From contig JAJNNQ010000023.1 in assembly GCA_027886175.1 (NCBI GenBank), positions 9,193,001 through 9,257,000 on the forward strand: a DNA stretch of 64,000 bases, given 5' to 3'. This stretch comes from Phylloscopus collybita. Its lineage: Eukaryota > Chordata > Aves > Passeriformes > Phylloscopidae. Below, piece after piece: positions 14,825-27,202 of this stretch (positions within the stretch are counted from its first letter, which is position 1; each line of letters starts with the position of its first letter). Below the pieces are notes generated by a model, which was not told the DNA's origin, ran no database searches, and worked only from the letters and a program-made list of their open reading frames with translations. Made by a program: the position numbers and the translations under genes.

Positions 14825-15072
14825 ACTCTCTAGTGTATATTCCTTCCCCCATCCAAAATCTATTACATTAGGGATCTCCACAGACCATAATTCAGTCTTT
14901 GCATTCTCTATCACTGCCGTCATATTTCTGCATTGCAAGCATAAGAGTAATTTTTTTCAAATCCAGAATTTTTTTCCTTTCTAGAAATTCTGATTTCTGT
15001 CCATAGTTGTCTGTTCTGTAGTTGGAAAAAAACCTTAGTAATAGTTTGTCATTTATAAAGTTCCAATTTGGA

Positions 15073-15188
15073 TGGAGCTCTGAGCATCCTGGCCTAGAAA
15101 AACATGTTCCTACCCATGGCAGGGGGATAGAATGAGAGGAGCTTTAAGGTCCCTCCAAACCCAAGCCATTCTATGATCCTATGATTTT
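15073..15188 (+). mobile_element. CR1 LINE 3' end
   Basis: The sequence follows the standard avian CR1 tail: GAGCTCTGAGCATCCTGGCC, CCCATGGCAGGGGG, then CTTTAAGGTCCCTCCAAACC and an ATTCTATGATCCTATGATT terminal repeat. It is 5'-truncated, as most CR1 copies are, lies on the + strand and is non-coding. It is the clearest single indication that this is bird DNA. Confidence 0.9.
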
Positions 15189-16880
15189 TACTAAATTTGT
15201 GTTGTCAATTTTTAACAGTTCAATGCTACAACACAGAGTGTGCATCATGTTTGGTAAGTGTGAGAAACTGGAGATAGAGACTCCTTTTGTCTAAAGATTT
15301 ACTTGAATCTTCTGCTGTCCTTGTCTGTCTGGTAAGACCAGGAAAATTCCTGTAGACAATTAGAAAAAAATAGGCTCAGGGTTAGAAGAGGGTTAGAAGA
15401 GTAGAGTAAATCAGATCAATTATTTCCTTCCCCTAACAAAACATGAATAGTTTGTGCATGATTCTGCAGGTGAAATTCACCATTAATGGTTTCCTGTTCT
15501 TTGGTTGAATCTTAAACTGGAATGGAGAGCTTCTAAAAGTTCTCACTCATAGTTCTTACTATGGCCACTGATAATGGCTTCCCTCAAATGTGGGGTAATG
15601 TTCTCTGTGTGTGAGACAGCTCTGAGTGTTGAGAGATCAGTAGGCATTTCATAAAATAAGAGCTTGTTCTCCTGTAAATGGAGTATTTTAAAACAGTGGT
15701 TTTTAGAAATCTGTTTTTCTTGGGAGTCACTTCATTTCTTGATTTAAAGGTTGGACTCAGAGATTCGTACAGGAAGAACTGGATTATTAATATGCAAAAC
15801 CAGGCACCAGCTGAGACAGAATATACCTGTCTGAAGATATTGTTGAAATGTCACCTAAGATAGTTAATAGCTAATAGCTATTAGAAAAATTCTGCAAAGG
15901 AAGCTAAGGCGTCAGATTCTGTGTGCTAGAGAATGCAGCAACTCTGTGGTCACTTAGAACACTCAGCAAGTAGCAGGGAGTTTATTCTACTTTCTAAAGA
16001 TCTGGGGCATGGTGAGCAGATTAACACAGGGAATTTCTGCTAAGGAATTGCTGTAATAGGTCGTAAATTTGTGTCCCCGAGTAATTTGCAGTAATTTCCT
16101 GGATAGAAAAATGCAACAGAAAATGAAAGGGAAATAAAGGAAGAGAGAAAAGCCAAGCAAACCTCAGCTTGCAATCCAGACTGCAAAGCTGGAAAAAAAC
16201 CCGGTTTCCATCTGAGCAGAAAGGAAACATGGTGCATAAAAGTGGATATTGAGATCTCCTACAGGTTCAAACAAGGACAGCTGTGCATCCTTAGAGAAGC
16301 CATGACCATACTTGTATGGGTAGAAATGTAAAAATAGCCTGTCAGCAACTTTGTGGGTTTGTTTTCATGTTCTGTAAGACAATCACTGCTGACAGACCGA
16401 CCACCCTGTTTGCATCTGACTAATCTGCACTGGGGGCTCAAAAATGAAATACCATTTTTGCCTAATTTCTCCTAGTGAATGTTTTGTTGAGAGGGTTCGT
16501 GTTTGGTCGGACATGTTAGAGAAAAGTGGCAAAAATAATTTGCTAACCACTATGAAAATTAAATGCAGCCCCATCTATGGGATAGGTTGAGATTTTTGCA
16601 TGTAATTCTGTTTTATTGCACTGAAGCTGAAGCACTTGACCCTCACAAACTGCTGTTGGTGTAGGAGTGGGACCATCTTTTCTGCCTCAGTTCAGAAAGA
16701 TTAGAAATGGCTCACATAAACCAGGCACCTGAGTATGTCTTCATTTTAACTGTTGCAGTCTGATCTTTTCCTATATTGCTTTCCAAAGGAATTCCATAGG
16801 GACATGCCTTTAACTGGAGCAGGGAAACAGTTCACAGGTGGGTTCACTGTCCCTTCCTCTCTACATCTTCCAACAGAGCT

Positions 16881-16932
16881 ATCAGCATTTTGATTACAGG
16901 ATTGATTACATCAGCATTTTGATTACAGGATT
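16881..16932. repeat. Two-copy direct repeat, 29-base period
   Basis: The 23-base unit starting ATCAGCATTTTGATTACAGG is present identically at 16881-16903 and 16910-16932, with 6 bases between. Exact identity suggests a recent local duplication. Confidence 0.9.
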
Positions 16933-17255
16933 TTCTGCCTCTCAGGTAAGTGTTTATTGCACTTTAAACATCTATGTCATTAACAAGACTGCATCTATTT
17001 AAATTAAATGCATAATTTAGTATTTTACTGCTTGGGAGAAAAAGATTTTTCCATACTGATTGAAAGAATTGTAGAAAAGACATTACTGCAGTAGGAGATT
17101 CCAGTGTTGTCTTACTGATTGCTCTAGTGATGAGCACTAGATGTCACCTAGTGTCACCTACTTACTTGGTCCATGAAATCAGGATCTGAGCCAAATTCTG
17201 TCACTGTTTTACAGCATAGATTTTCACAGTTTGCAAATGGTAAAAATCTGTTGCT

Positions 17256-17308
17256 CTGAAACTTTTTCAGGCTGTCAAAGGCCTGAAACTGTTTTCAGGC
17301 TGTCAAAG
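17256..17308. repeat. Two-copy direct repeat, about 27-base period
   Basis: CTGAAAC-TTTTTCAGGCTGTCAAAG occurs at 17256-17280 and, with one extra base, at 17283-17308. The GCCTGAAA and TTTCAGGC parts are also complementary, so it could fold. Confidence 0.85.
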
Positions 17309-20300
17309 ATCAGAAAGGAACCAAAACCTAAAAAGCCAAAAACTAACCAAGAACCCAAAAACTGAAATTTTCACCAAACTGGAAAATGGGTTGAGGTTCA
17401 CTTGTCACTGTGTAGAACACAGAGAGTGACATTTACAGCAGTAAATACTCCTTTCCTGGTTAGAATTGTAAAGCTTTTAAAGTAAGGTTCTTCAACCTAA
17501 TTATGGTGACATCTGTGAACTTCTTCCAGTTTTTAGCTGCAAAATCATTGGGTCTCTGGAAATAAGCAGTACAAGCCTCTAAATAAACCACTTAAGGTTT
17601 CAGAAATTGCCATCTTCCCAATAAAGGATTCTTCAACTGGCAGAATAAATCATCTTTATGTTTAGGCTTTCCCTACACACCAGTTTTGTTGATACCAGTG
17701 GATTCTGTATATGAAACAGGACTAACTTACAGTGGAGGAATATCCTGAACAGCAAGAGCAGCTTTTCAGTAATTGAGTTGCATATAGAGCAGTGAAGAAT
17801 TTGCATGGTTACAGATGTTGTAGAAGATTAAATATAAAGGCACTTTTACCTGCAGGAATGAAATCCATCTTGTCAGCTAGTTTGAAGACTCATGAGAAGG
17901 AATTTCCTGTTGTGGCCAATTTCATCCCTCCTTCCTCCGCCCCCATTACGTCTTTGCTGTGCCTCCCTTTGCAGCTCTATCCGAATATATTTTCACTACG
18001 GCACATTTAGTTATCAATCAACAGGAATCTCAGCTGCTGTTGTGCTTAGGGGACAAACTGTTCTTTCTTCATACTAACAAGGAATGCCTGAAATAGCCAG
18101 ACACACAGCACTGATTGATGCAGCTACAGTTTATACACCTAGATTCAGACAGTCTGAAACTGCCAGAATTAGTGGCTTATTATTAGAAAAATATTTCTGC
18201 TAGACTTATAATTTACAACCATTTAAATGCCTCAGGCATAATCATTGAAATTAAAGTTTTAGCTTGTAAAGTGCTTGATGGTCTGAATTAGACACATCTG
18301 CCTGTCTCAGGTGCATTTGTTCTTAGTGTTTTTGCTGTTTAATTGGGGGGTTTTTTTTGTATTTCTCTGATGTGAAATCTGGGATTATCCAGATTGATCC
18401 ACACCTTTTTATAGATCAAGGTATGTTCCCATATTAACAGTTTGATATGGGGGAACTTGGAAGAAATATGATGAGACTCCAAAACTTTAGGACACTTAAT
18501 GTTTCTGCATGAACAGAAAACGAACAAACATATTCACTTGACAGCCTTGAGCTGTGTGCTTTGCTCAGCTTGTGGGTGCCACTGCTCAGGGAAAACACCA
18601 AGAGGATCCTGAAGGAATCCTGCATTTGCTGTACTGTTGGTAAAAGCAACAACTGCTGCTTCTCCGGGATTTATTCCATTACATATACCAGAATTAAGGG
18701 CTCCAAAGAGAACCTGTTGGCAGTGAAGGGAGAGAACCAAGTGAGGTGTGACAGGAGCAAAATACTACATAAACAGGGTCTGTGGGAGGAGCAGCTCAGT
18801 TTTGCCACACACATGCTTTTTGCCTCTGCCTGGGACTCTTAACCTAATGGTGAGCCTTTCTAGTTTATACAGGGGAGTTTTGGTTTGTGACTGGCTTTCA
18901 TCACAAAAATGAAGCATGATTTAAAAGCTGCTCCAGCCCAAAATGCAGAATGTTGAGCTATGGGAAGCCTGCCCAAAGGCTGCATTAGCCTGAGTGCTCA
19001 GAAATAGGGCATGGGCTGCCAGGAGGGGAAAGCAGAAAACACGAGGGACTAACAAAGGTTTGTGACTCCAACTGAGATTCAAGGTTGTGTGTTGTCAAAG
19101 CAACAGTCTGTGCTCAGAAAAAGCTGTCAAATGTTTGGAGTACCAGGACACCTGAGCAAGGACTGTCCCTTCCATCATGCTGAGCTGTGGCTGCAGCTTT
19201 GCCACCTGTGTTAATGCAGTACTCTGAATTTGTGTTACTGTGCAAAATTTTCAGAGAAAATTATCGCTGCCCTTAAGGAAGCTTTTAACTGATCGAGTTC
19301 TATTAACTAAAAGAACTTTTCTGGGAATACAAAATACTTTGAAATATTTATGAAGGCTTATGGAAATACTTATTTATTTATCACCTGATGGATATATTAT
19401 TATCATCTCTATTCTGTTGTAACCTTGTAAAACTTGTGAATTGATAAACTAAAGAAAGGTACTGCATGCTGAGCAGCAGATTTCTTTCATAGAAAGTTTA
19501 TGCTTTAAAAATGTCTGGTTCTGTTATTTTAGAAGTCCTCTTTTAAAGGAGGATGTTTTTCATGGTCCACTATCACATTCTCTCTGTCATCAGTCAAAAA
19601 AAAAAAAAACCAAACAAAAAAACAGTCTCTGCACTGTTGTATTTTACTTTTGAGCTGTGATATTCACCAGCTTTCAAAGAGAGAGAAAGAACTTAGAGTT
19701 GATCCAGGGGGGAATCAGAGCTCCCTGTGCAACCCTGAAATTGTGTGGGGCTGCACCCAGGGCTGGCTGTGTACTGGGGGACACAATGTCAGCCCTACAA
19801 ATCAGTTGCAAAACCAGGTTATTTTCCTGCTCTGGCAAAGGGCATATTTCCCCCCTGTTTTTACCCCTGGTAGCTGAGCTCAGTGTGTTGGTCTGCAGGG
19901 CACAACAATCCCTGCACTGGTGGCTGTGCCAGACCATTGTCCCCTGGTCTGTCAGAGCACTGAGTCACCCTGTGAGCAAACATGGGGTGTTCAGTACATC
20001 CCTGTTCTCTTCCTACAAGGACTGCTTCTGAAAAGGTTCTTGTAAGTGGGGCAGTGGGAGGAAAAACATAGTATTGATTTCACAGGTTATCTGAGGCAAA
20101 GGCTTGTTTTGCATTCTCTAGACAATTTTAGGTATCTTTTATAACAAAGACTTTCAGACACCCCTCAGAAAAGAAAGAATTTCAGAACCTTCTTTTAAAA
20201 GTTCATTCTGATAAACGTCCTTTATGTCTTGGTGAAGCTCAATACCTGTACTGTATTTAAATGAAACATAACTTTTTTCTCTATTTATTTACATTTCGTT

Positions 20301-20610
20301 TGTTTCAGAAAAAAAAATTCCTACTATCGTCAGTGACAATATGCAAGTGTTTGTGATTTTTTAGAACTCTGGCTCTGAATAGTTAATATACTTTTATATA
20401 AATTAGGGCTAAATTAATGACATGTTTACACTAGGAACACTAGGACTGTTTGCACTCTCAAAGCACTGGGAAGTTCATGCAAGGACATATTTCTTATTTT
20501 TATTTAACATCCCAAATTTTGTTGACTCAGAGTCTTAAGGTTAATAGGCATATTTATAAATATAACCACATCAATCTATATTGTGGCTCTCAGTAAGTGC
20601 TAGAGAGGAG

Positions 20611-20795
20611 TTGTTTGCACAGGAAGCTAAGACAAATTAACTAAAGATATGATTTTAAAGTATATTAGTTAAAGTGCATTAAAGCTTGGTGTGAATGCTC
20701 TCATTCAGAAATAAAGTGACTGTAGTTCACTTTACCTTAATGCACTTTAAATTCACACCTTTCAGCTAATTTAGCTTAACTTCCTGTGTGGACAA
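20611..20795. repeat. Imperfect foldback element, probably an old DNA-transposon remnant
   Basis: The left side (20618-20671, CACAGGAAGCTAAGACAAAT onward) aligns with the reverse complement of the right side (about 20731-20788, CACAGGAAGTTAAGCTAAAT onward) over more than 50 bases with a few mismatches and small gaps. The outer end GTGTGGACAAGCC resembles the ends of ancient hAT-like non-autonomous elements of birds and reptiles; that family link is from memory. There is no coding capacity, and no target duplication could be fixed. Confidence 0.5.
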
Positions 20796-22647
20796 GCCTT
20801 AAGATTGTTCCCATTAAATGGCTCTGTTGAGCTTTATTTTCTACTTCTTAAATCCAAACACGTAAAATAGTCTTACATTCTATGTTTTTAAAAGAGAATT
20901 TGTTATGAGTCTTCCAGTCATGAAATTTACTTGAATGGAGTTGTAAGTGGTAAATTTTAGGATGAACTATATTTTGTAATTTTTATTTTTAATTTCAGGT
21001 ACAACATTAGGGAGAGATAAGAAGCAAAAACCACAAGACATTATAAGCAGCACACAAAACTATGACAAATCATGCTTAATGAATCTGGATTATTTTTACT
21101 TGGGAACCTATTGGAGCAGAATAAAGAGAGTTTGAACTTCCCCCCCCCCACACACAGGATTTCTGAACTTCCAAAGCTCTGGAGAAAAGATGCTGCACAT
21201 GAGCAGATTGACCCACTTGCACATACACAGTGACTGGTGCTGTGGGGATGTGAAACTTGGAGTGAGGTCTGCACACAGGGCTCTGCCCATGAGCCCTGGT
21301 CCCTGACATGGCAGTGCACAGATATTTTCTGTTTAAAAAAACTACTTCCTTTCTCTATTGTTTAGCAGTAATTTCGGTAGAGGGATTCCATCCTAAAATA
21401 GATGTTTGATGATCATTTACTGCAGTACCTTTGTGTATTTTAGGGTGCTTAAAGTGTAGAAACTACTCATCATATTAGGGCTATGAATACTCAGAATAGA
21501 TTTTTCATTAGTTTTGGTTTAGGTTTGTATCCTTTTGTTCTCATGTTTATTATCAGATAATATACTGCTTCTGTAGTTCCCTGTAAGTTATTGTCCTAAG
21601 CACAGCACAAGGCTGCGTGACTGAAATGGAACCAAAACCAAGGATGTGAATTAGTGGTTGGTTCTACAAGGAGTGTTGGTCCTGATCCAGCACCCTACCT
21701 GAGCTTCCACTTAATTTTCAAGTATTTAAGTGGTCTCATTTTCAGTGGAATACTGAGACTTTTGAGGTGTTAAAGAAAATCATGGCCTTAATGGTTTCCA
21801 GGGTTAGGGCCAGAATGTTGAACACATTTTAGGGTTTAGCACATTGCATTTGACTCTGCTGATTACATGAACTGTAACCAGGGAGTATTGATCAGAGCTG
21901 GTACATGGCTCAAAAGAGACTGTGTGGCAGCTGATAGCTAAGTATTTGTGTAATGAAAACTGTCATTCTGGTCTTCAGATAATGGTGACAAAGCTCCAGT
22001 TTTCTTTTGCCATTTGTCTTACTGTTCACATTGTTAGGAAGCTGTGATACAATCCTTAGAGCAGTCTTTATTATCTTTGAACATAACTTCTGTTCCCTCT
22101 TTGCATGGTTGATAAAAGTTACAAATGTTTGAGAAAATGAAACTATCAAGTAACAGTAATTCCCAATGGCATTTTCCATAAAAATCAACCCCTGTGTGAA
22201 ATAGAAAAACAGCAGATGAAAATGTGGTTTTAAAAAATGGCTAAACAATACTACTGTTGTTTACTATTATTATTAGTACTGCTATATTATTACTACTGTT
22301 AATACTAATACAGATATGGTAGTCAGATACATTGTCAAAGACCAGCTTTTTCACACGCTTCAATAATTACGATAAAATATATTAATTGGTGCCCGAAAAT
22401 ATGTTAGTATCTGATACGTAGTAGATTTACACACTATAAAGGAAAAAAAAAAATCTTTAACATCATTAATTGTTCACATATTTGTAAGACTCTTTTGCCT
22501 CCAGCAGTTAGGTTTATAATAATGTTTGCTGTGAGTCTGACAGTAATATGTTGCCGTCTCTTGAATCAACCACAGAATATCATGAAGGTAACATGTCTTA
22601 ATAAACATAGGCAAGAAGTGTTGTACAGATACTATTGGAGTTACAGG
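20796..22647. other. Non-coding stretch before the solo LTR pair
   Basis: A C10 run followed by CACACA lies at 21140-21156, and a degenerate ATT/ACT trinucleotide stretch at about 22255-22310. Nothing else is recognisable. Confidence 0.6.
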
Positions 22648-22652
22648 ATCAC

Positions 22653-23412
22653 TGTCTTGGTTTGGAAAGACAGGTATCTGCCAGGGAAGGCTGGAGTTTC
22701 CCTTAGACTGGGGAATGTAAACCCCTCACCCCCGCCAAATTATAATTTTGCAATTAAGGGCTTTCAGGCAAAGATTTGGGAATAGGAACAGTTCTTTACT
22801 AGGAATATTAACAATACAAATGTAGTAGAAAAACAAAACCACCCAACTAAAAAAGCAAACAAACAACAATTTTAGAAAACCGTGACAGAGTCAGAGGGAA
22901 TAACCTGACACCCTGTTGGTCAGGGTGTTGGAAGCAGTCCAAAAGTGAGTCCTCCTGGAGTGGCAGAGGTGGTTCTGGTGGAGTAGAGATGATCCTGTAG
23001 AACAAGGGTCCAGGTAGTGATGAGAAGGGGTCCAGTGATGGTGAGAAGGGGTCCTCCTGGAATCAGGCAAAGCTGGATACCTTCTTGCTCCTGTGTCTCA
23101 GTTTTTATCCAGGTAGGAATGGTTGGCTTCCCCCACTGGGTGTAGCATCTCACAATGGGATGATGGAATGTGGATGTGTTAGTTTGGGGAGGTGTTAATG
23201 GCCCATTAGCAGAAAAGATATCCCCCTGGAGGGAGGACTGGGGGGTGAAAGAGATAAGAAACAATGCCCTACCTGGTTTTAACAGTTGGCCCATTATCAA
23301 AAGGCACCCGCCCCTCTCCCCCCAGAGTTACAAGAGATAAAGAAAAACATCTCCCCAACTGCTTTTAACAAATGAAATAGAATACACACCCCTGGCTCCA
23401 CAACCCATGACA
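22653..23412 (-). mobile_element. Solo LTR, ERVL-like passerine family, copy 1
   Basis: The element is 760 bases long, begins TGTCTTGGTTTGG and ends CATGACA, giving TG...CA borders. It is flanked by a perfect 5-bp target duplication ATCAC at 22648-22652 and 23413-23417. The segment around GGGCTTTCAGGCAAAGAT and the GACAGAGTCAGA and GGTCAGGGTGTTGG blocks also occur, reverse-complemented, in the element at 24047-24702. I know this family from songbird assemblies. I place the sense strand on minus because the reverse orientation has the TATA-like and AGTAAA-like blocks in the expected order. The 5-bp duplication fits ERVL or ERV1 rather than ERVK. No internal retroviral sequence adjoins it, so it is a recombined solo LTR. 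Short duplicated GAGAAGGGGTCC units lie inside near 23020-23055. The 126-codon minus-strand frame inside it is not a gene. Confidence 0.85.
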
Positions 23413-24046
23413 ATCACCTACAGACCCTATCTCATTAAGTTTTGCCCGTAAGGAAGCAGGCTTGCTGTGCAGGCAGATGATGGATGAGGGTGGAAGGGGT
23501 CAGAGAAACAGGAAGCAGCTTGGTGACAGTCGTATAGCAAGAGCAGAAACAAAGTCTCCACACTCCCAAGCCCAGTGTGTTATTCAGTATTCCATACTGT
23601 TACTTCACTTCTGTGCTCACTTGTTTCTTAAGCTCAACCGCTGCTGGAAATTGTAACATGTACCCTGTACCCTGCATGTAACAATGAGCACCACCAAAAT
23701 GTTCAGTAGGTAAGTTGACTGGGCAGGTTTAGCATATGATTTAGTAAGTGTGTTATCAGAATTCTAATTTTATCTGCAGAGACCATCATTCCAATTGTAT
23801 TTTAACACCAAAACAGCACATCAGGCAAAATTGATTTGGCACAAATAGAGAGTTTATCATCTCTTTGTTTCCTCTGTACATATGATAGGTACAAAGTTGT
23901 ATTTCTAGTTGCTTCCAGACAAAAGTGTAGTGTGTAGGAAGAACTGTAAATTTCTTAGGTTTCTGCAGCCAAGTGCTTAGATAAAGGAATGACTGTCAAA
24001 GGAAACCTTTTTTCAAGATGTTTTAGCTTCAAGATGAATAATTAAC

Positions 24047-24702
24047 TGTCTTAGGTTGCAATGCAAGATGTAATCAGAAGTGTGTATTCTATCACCATCT
24101 GCTAAAACCAGGTGGTAACAGTGTTCTCTATCTCTTCCATGACCTATCCTTCATAACTTTGGGGAGGTATCTTCTGTTAATGGGCTATTGAGTTTCACTG
24201 CATGACTGATAAAATTACATCATCCCATTGTGAGATGCTCCACCCAGGGAGGGAAGCCAAGTATTCCTACCTTGATAAAAATCTGAGATTTGGGAACACC
24301 CCATCAGCTTTTTTCCACTGGATTCTCAAAGGAAGACCAGACCCATCTACACCACCACTGGACCTCCAGAGGAAAACAACACCCTTCTACAGGATCATTG
24401 CTCCAATAGAACCACATCTATCACTCCAGGAGAATTGCAGCCACAATTTAATTGGGTTGCTGCCAACACCCTGACCAAGAGAGTGTCAGTTGTATTCTGA
24501 CTCTGTCAATGATTTTTTGTACTACTGCATTTTTATTTTAATTTTCCTTGTAAAGAACTGTTATTTCTATTCCCATATCTTTGCCTGAAAGCCCCTTAAT
24601 TTCAACATTATAATAATTCAGAGAGAGGCAGTTTACATTTTCCATTTCAAAGGAGGCACCTGCCTTCCTTAGCAGACACCTGTCTTTTCAAACCAATTAA
24701 CA
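24047..24702 (+). mobile_element. Solo LTR, same family, copy 2, opposite orientation
   Basis: The element is 656 bases long, begins TGTCTTAGGTTGC and ends CCAATTAACA, with a perfect 5-bp duplication TTAAC at 24042-24046 and 24703-24707. It is the inverted counterpart of the copy at 22653-23412 and lies 634 bases from it. Possible control blocks in this orientation are an AT-rich TATA-like stretch near 24273-24283 and a GTAAAGAACTG poly(A)-like block near 24551. The different target duplications show that the two copies inserted independently rather than by one inverted duplication. No gag, pol or env sequence adjoins it. Confidence 0.85.
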
Positions 24703-24790
24703 TTAACTTGTACCAGCTTTTAAGCTGAAGTCATAAGCTCTGTGGACTCTTTTCCCTGCTACAACCTTCTCATCTTACAGTAAGTTATTC

Positions 24791-24793
<3 letters not shown>

Positions 24794-24874
<81 letters not shown>

Positions 24875-24877
24875 GGG
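24794..24877. repeat. Double homopolymer, 73 A then 11 G
   Basis: An uninterrupted run of 73 A (24794-24866) passes directly into 11 G (24867-24877). It lies 87 bases after the target duplication of the second solo LTR. It could be an expanded poly(A) tail of a retroposed sequence or a polymorphic or mis-assembled homopolymer. There is no poly(A) signal or recognisable retroposed body immediately before it. Confidence 0.95.
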
Positions 24878-26812
24878 CATTATTCTATCATTCTGAATCA
24901 AGCATTCAATATTATTCAATATTGTGTCAAGCTGTAGTGAGAGGAGAAGCAGTGAGATTGCTTCCTTTATGCTGCAGTGTGAAAGTAGCAAAGGATACAG
25001 GGAGAGAAATTAACTATCCCACAAGAAACATTGTCCATGTTGTACACAGCTAACAGTTTCAGTATGGGGAAGTTTAGCTGTTGTACTTGGGTCACAATAT
25101 ACTTTAATATTATTGTTGTTACAGTGACTCAGGAATTTCTATTTGGAAATAATTCTTCATGCTGGCATTTACTGTGAAGAAATACGGGATACCACAGCTC
25201 CAGACTTTCCTTTCTGGATGAAAACTTCCAATATTTTGACACATTGAAACATTTATCCAGGTACCATGAGAGGCCAACTGGAGCATCAGCAACTGCATCC
25301 ATTGGCAGTTTTAGTGAGACAGTTCTCACAAGAAACATTTGAGTGCACTCACTACTGCTGCTGTCTGCCCACAGTAGACCTGGCACACTCCAGGAGTTTT
25401 GGGCAGACCTGGCCTACCACATGTGCTTTCAATTCCAGGTGCACTCACTAAGTCACATCCTTCAGGAAGGATCCAGCCCACTCCACAAGCTCTGTCTGTT
25501 TTTTCCCTGCACGCCCAGATTTGCTCCGTTCCTCGTGTGCACAGCAATGATCCCCACCCAGGAGGTCTGACACGATATTTCCAAGGTGTTGAGCTGACAG
25601 TAAAGGTGCTGCACAGCATGTTTGTAAGTATTGCAAAAAGGCTGTGTCTCACATTTAGCTGAAGCACTTGCAGTCAGAAACAGTCACTGTAGAAACAGAG
25701 CACTGAGCTACAGGATGGATGAATGAGAGATGAGGGAGGGAAAGAACACCTCAATCCAACTCTGCTGACACAGAAAGTGCTCCTGAGCCTCCAGCCTTTA
25801 CATGCATGTGCTCAGAGTATCTACAAGCACGTGCATTAATGCAGCACTGCTCCTCAGAGCAGGAGATGGGGTCAGGGATGGACACCCCAGCAGCAGCTGT
25901 GCCTGGGGCTGAGGGTGTGCACAATGTTCATGTGGGATACAGGGTCAGGTTTGCACAGGGCAGTGCTGAGGATGGACAGGGCTGCAGTAACACCAAACCC
26001 TGCTCTGCAAACATTCTGGGTACTTCAGAGCTAGAGCTGCAACTTATGCTTCACTTGCAGTATTATTTAAGGATTTTTTTTTTTTCTGAAATACAGAAGA
26101 GAATTCGTTCCTGAGTTTCCATAGAAGAAGAAAGATGACCTATATAACTATGGTGTATTATTTAATTGTTGATGGAAATAAATGGTATTGTGTTGTATTG
26201 TGCATGGTTTATTTACACTGCATGTCCTATAAACATATCAGATTACTAAATTCTCTGTTCACCAAAACAATGTGACCAGCATGTTCAGATGTGCCTGGTT
26301 TTTACTTTTTAAAAACTTCTTTGTCTGCTCTTAAGAAAATTAATTTGCTTTAGAAATTACACTTCCATGCAAATTGTTGTCAAATAATAAATACAGCCTA
26401 AGTGTCAGCCAAAACAACAAATCTATGACTCCTATATTTGCATTGTGTGTTCCTTCACTGTCCACTAAGGCAAATTAATTACCCTGTGTTTCTTTTGCAA
26501 GCCAGCAGGAGGTAAATTGGTATGGTAGAAATGAAAGGGCAGTCTAAAAGAAAATTCTCAATCAATTTGTTAAGTTTTAATTTCTCTTTACTGCATTGTT
26601 TCGCAACATCAAAGCCTGAAAATTAAATGCTTGTCATTGCTCTGAGCATTGTCCTAGTGCTGCTGGCACAGGAACTGTTAGCAGTGAGAGAAAATGTCAG
26701 ATGGCTCTTTGAACAGCAGCTAAAGGGCATGATGAGGACTTAAAAATCTGTTTCCTGTAAGTTCTAAAAAATCATTCATTATTTTTAGAGCCATTGAATA
26801 ATATGAACTTAT
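24878..26812. other. Non-coding stretch between homopolymer and G/T tract
   Basis: 25.3-26.1 kb is slightly GC-richer and gives overlapping open frames of 60-113 codons on both strands. None carries a recognisable motif or splice context. The remainder is AT-rich. Confidence 0.55.
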
Positions 26813-27202
26813 GTTGTTTGTTGTTTTGTTTTGTTGTTGTTTGGGGGGGTTGGGTGGGTGTGTTTTTTTGTTGTTTTGGTTTTTGTTTGTTTGTTTTTGT
26901 TGGTTTGGGTTTTGTTTGGTTTTGTTTTGGGGTTTTGTTTGTTTTTCTGTTTTTGCTTTTGTTTTTGTTTTTGTGGGGGTTTTGTTTGTTTTTTGGTTTT
27001 TTGGGGGTATTTTGTTTTGGTTTTCTTTGTGGTGGTTTTTGGGAGGGGGGTTGGTATTTTTGGTTTTTTGGGATTTTTGTGTAGTTTTTTTGTTGTTGTT
27101 GTTTTTGGTTGGGGTGGTTTTTTTTGTTTGGTTTGGGGTTTTTTTGGTTTTGTTTTTGGTTTTTTTGTTGTTGTTGTTTGTTGTTGTTGTTGTTGTTGTT
27201 TT
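26813..27202. repeat. 390-base G/T-only low-complexity tract
   Basis: By count the + strand has only about 5 A and 3 C in 390 bases. It mixes TTTTG and TTTGG units with runs of 4-7 G and ends in a GTT trinucleotide repeat (about 27167-27202). Many G-runs make it a candidate G-quadruplex region on the + strand. The 96-178 codon open frames crossing it on both strands exist only because the composition avoids stops. Confidence 0.95.

Larger units (their letters stand above)
7016..20610. other. Non-coding, putative long ANKFN1 intron, part 1
   Basis: Apart from the CR1 end, poly(T), A/C tract and direct repeats listed separately, I see no exon, RNA gene or transposon here. Open frames of 60-124 codons near 8.1, 18.6 and 19.7 kb have no familiar motifs. 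Confidence 0.55.

Noticed and set aside
15740..15775. GGTTGGACTC motif resembling a CR1 fragment
   Set aside because: Only about ten bases agree and the neighbouring CR1 blocks are absent.
22920..23300. 126-codon minus-strand frame
   Set aside because: It lies wholly inside a solo LTR, which is non-coding.
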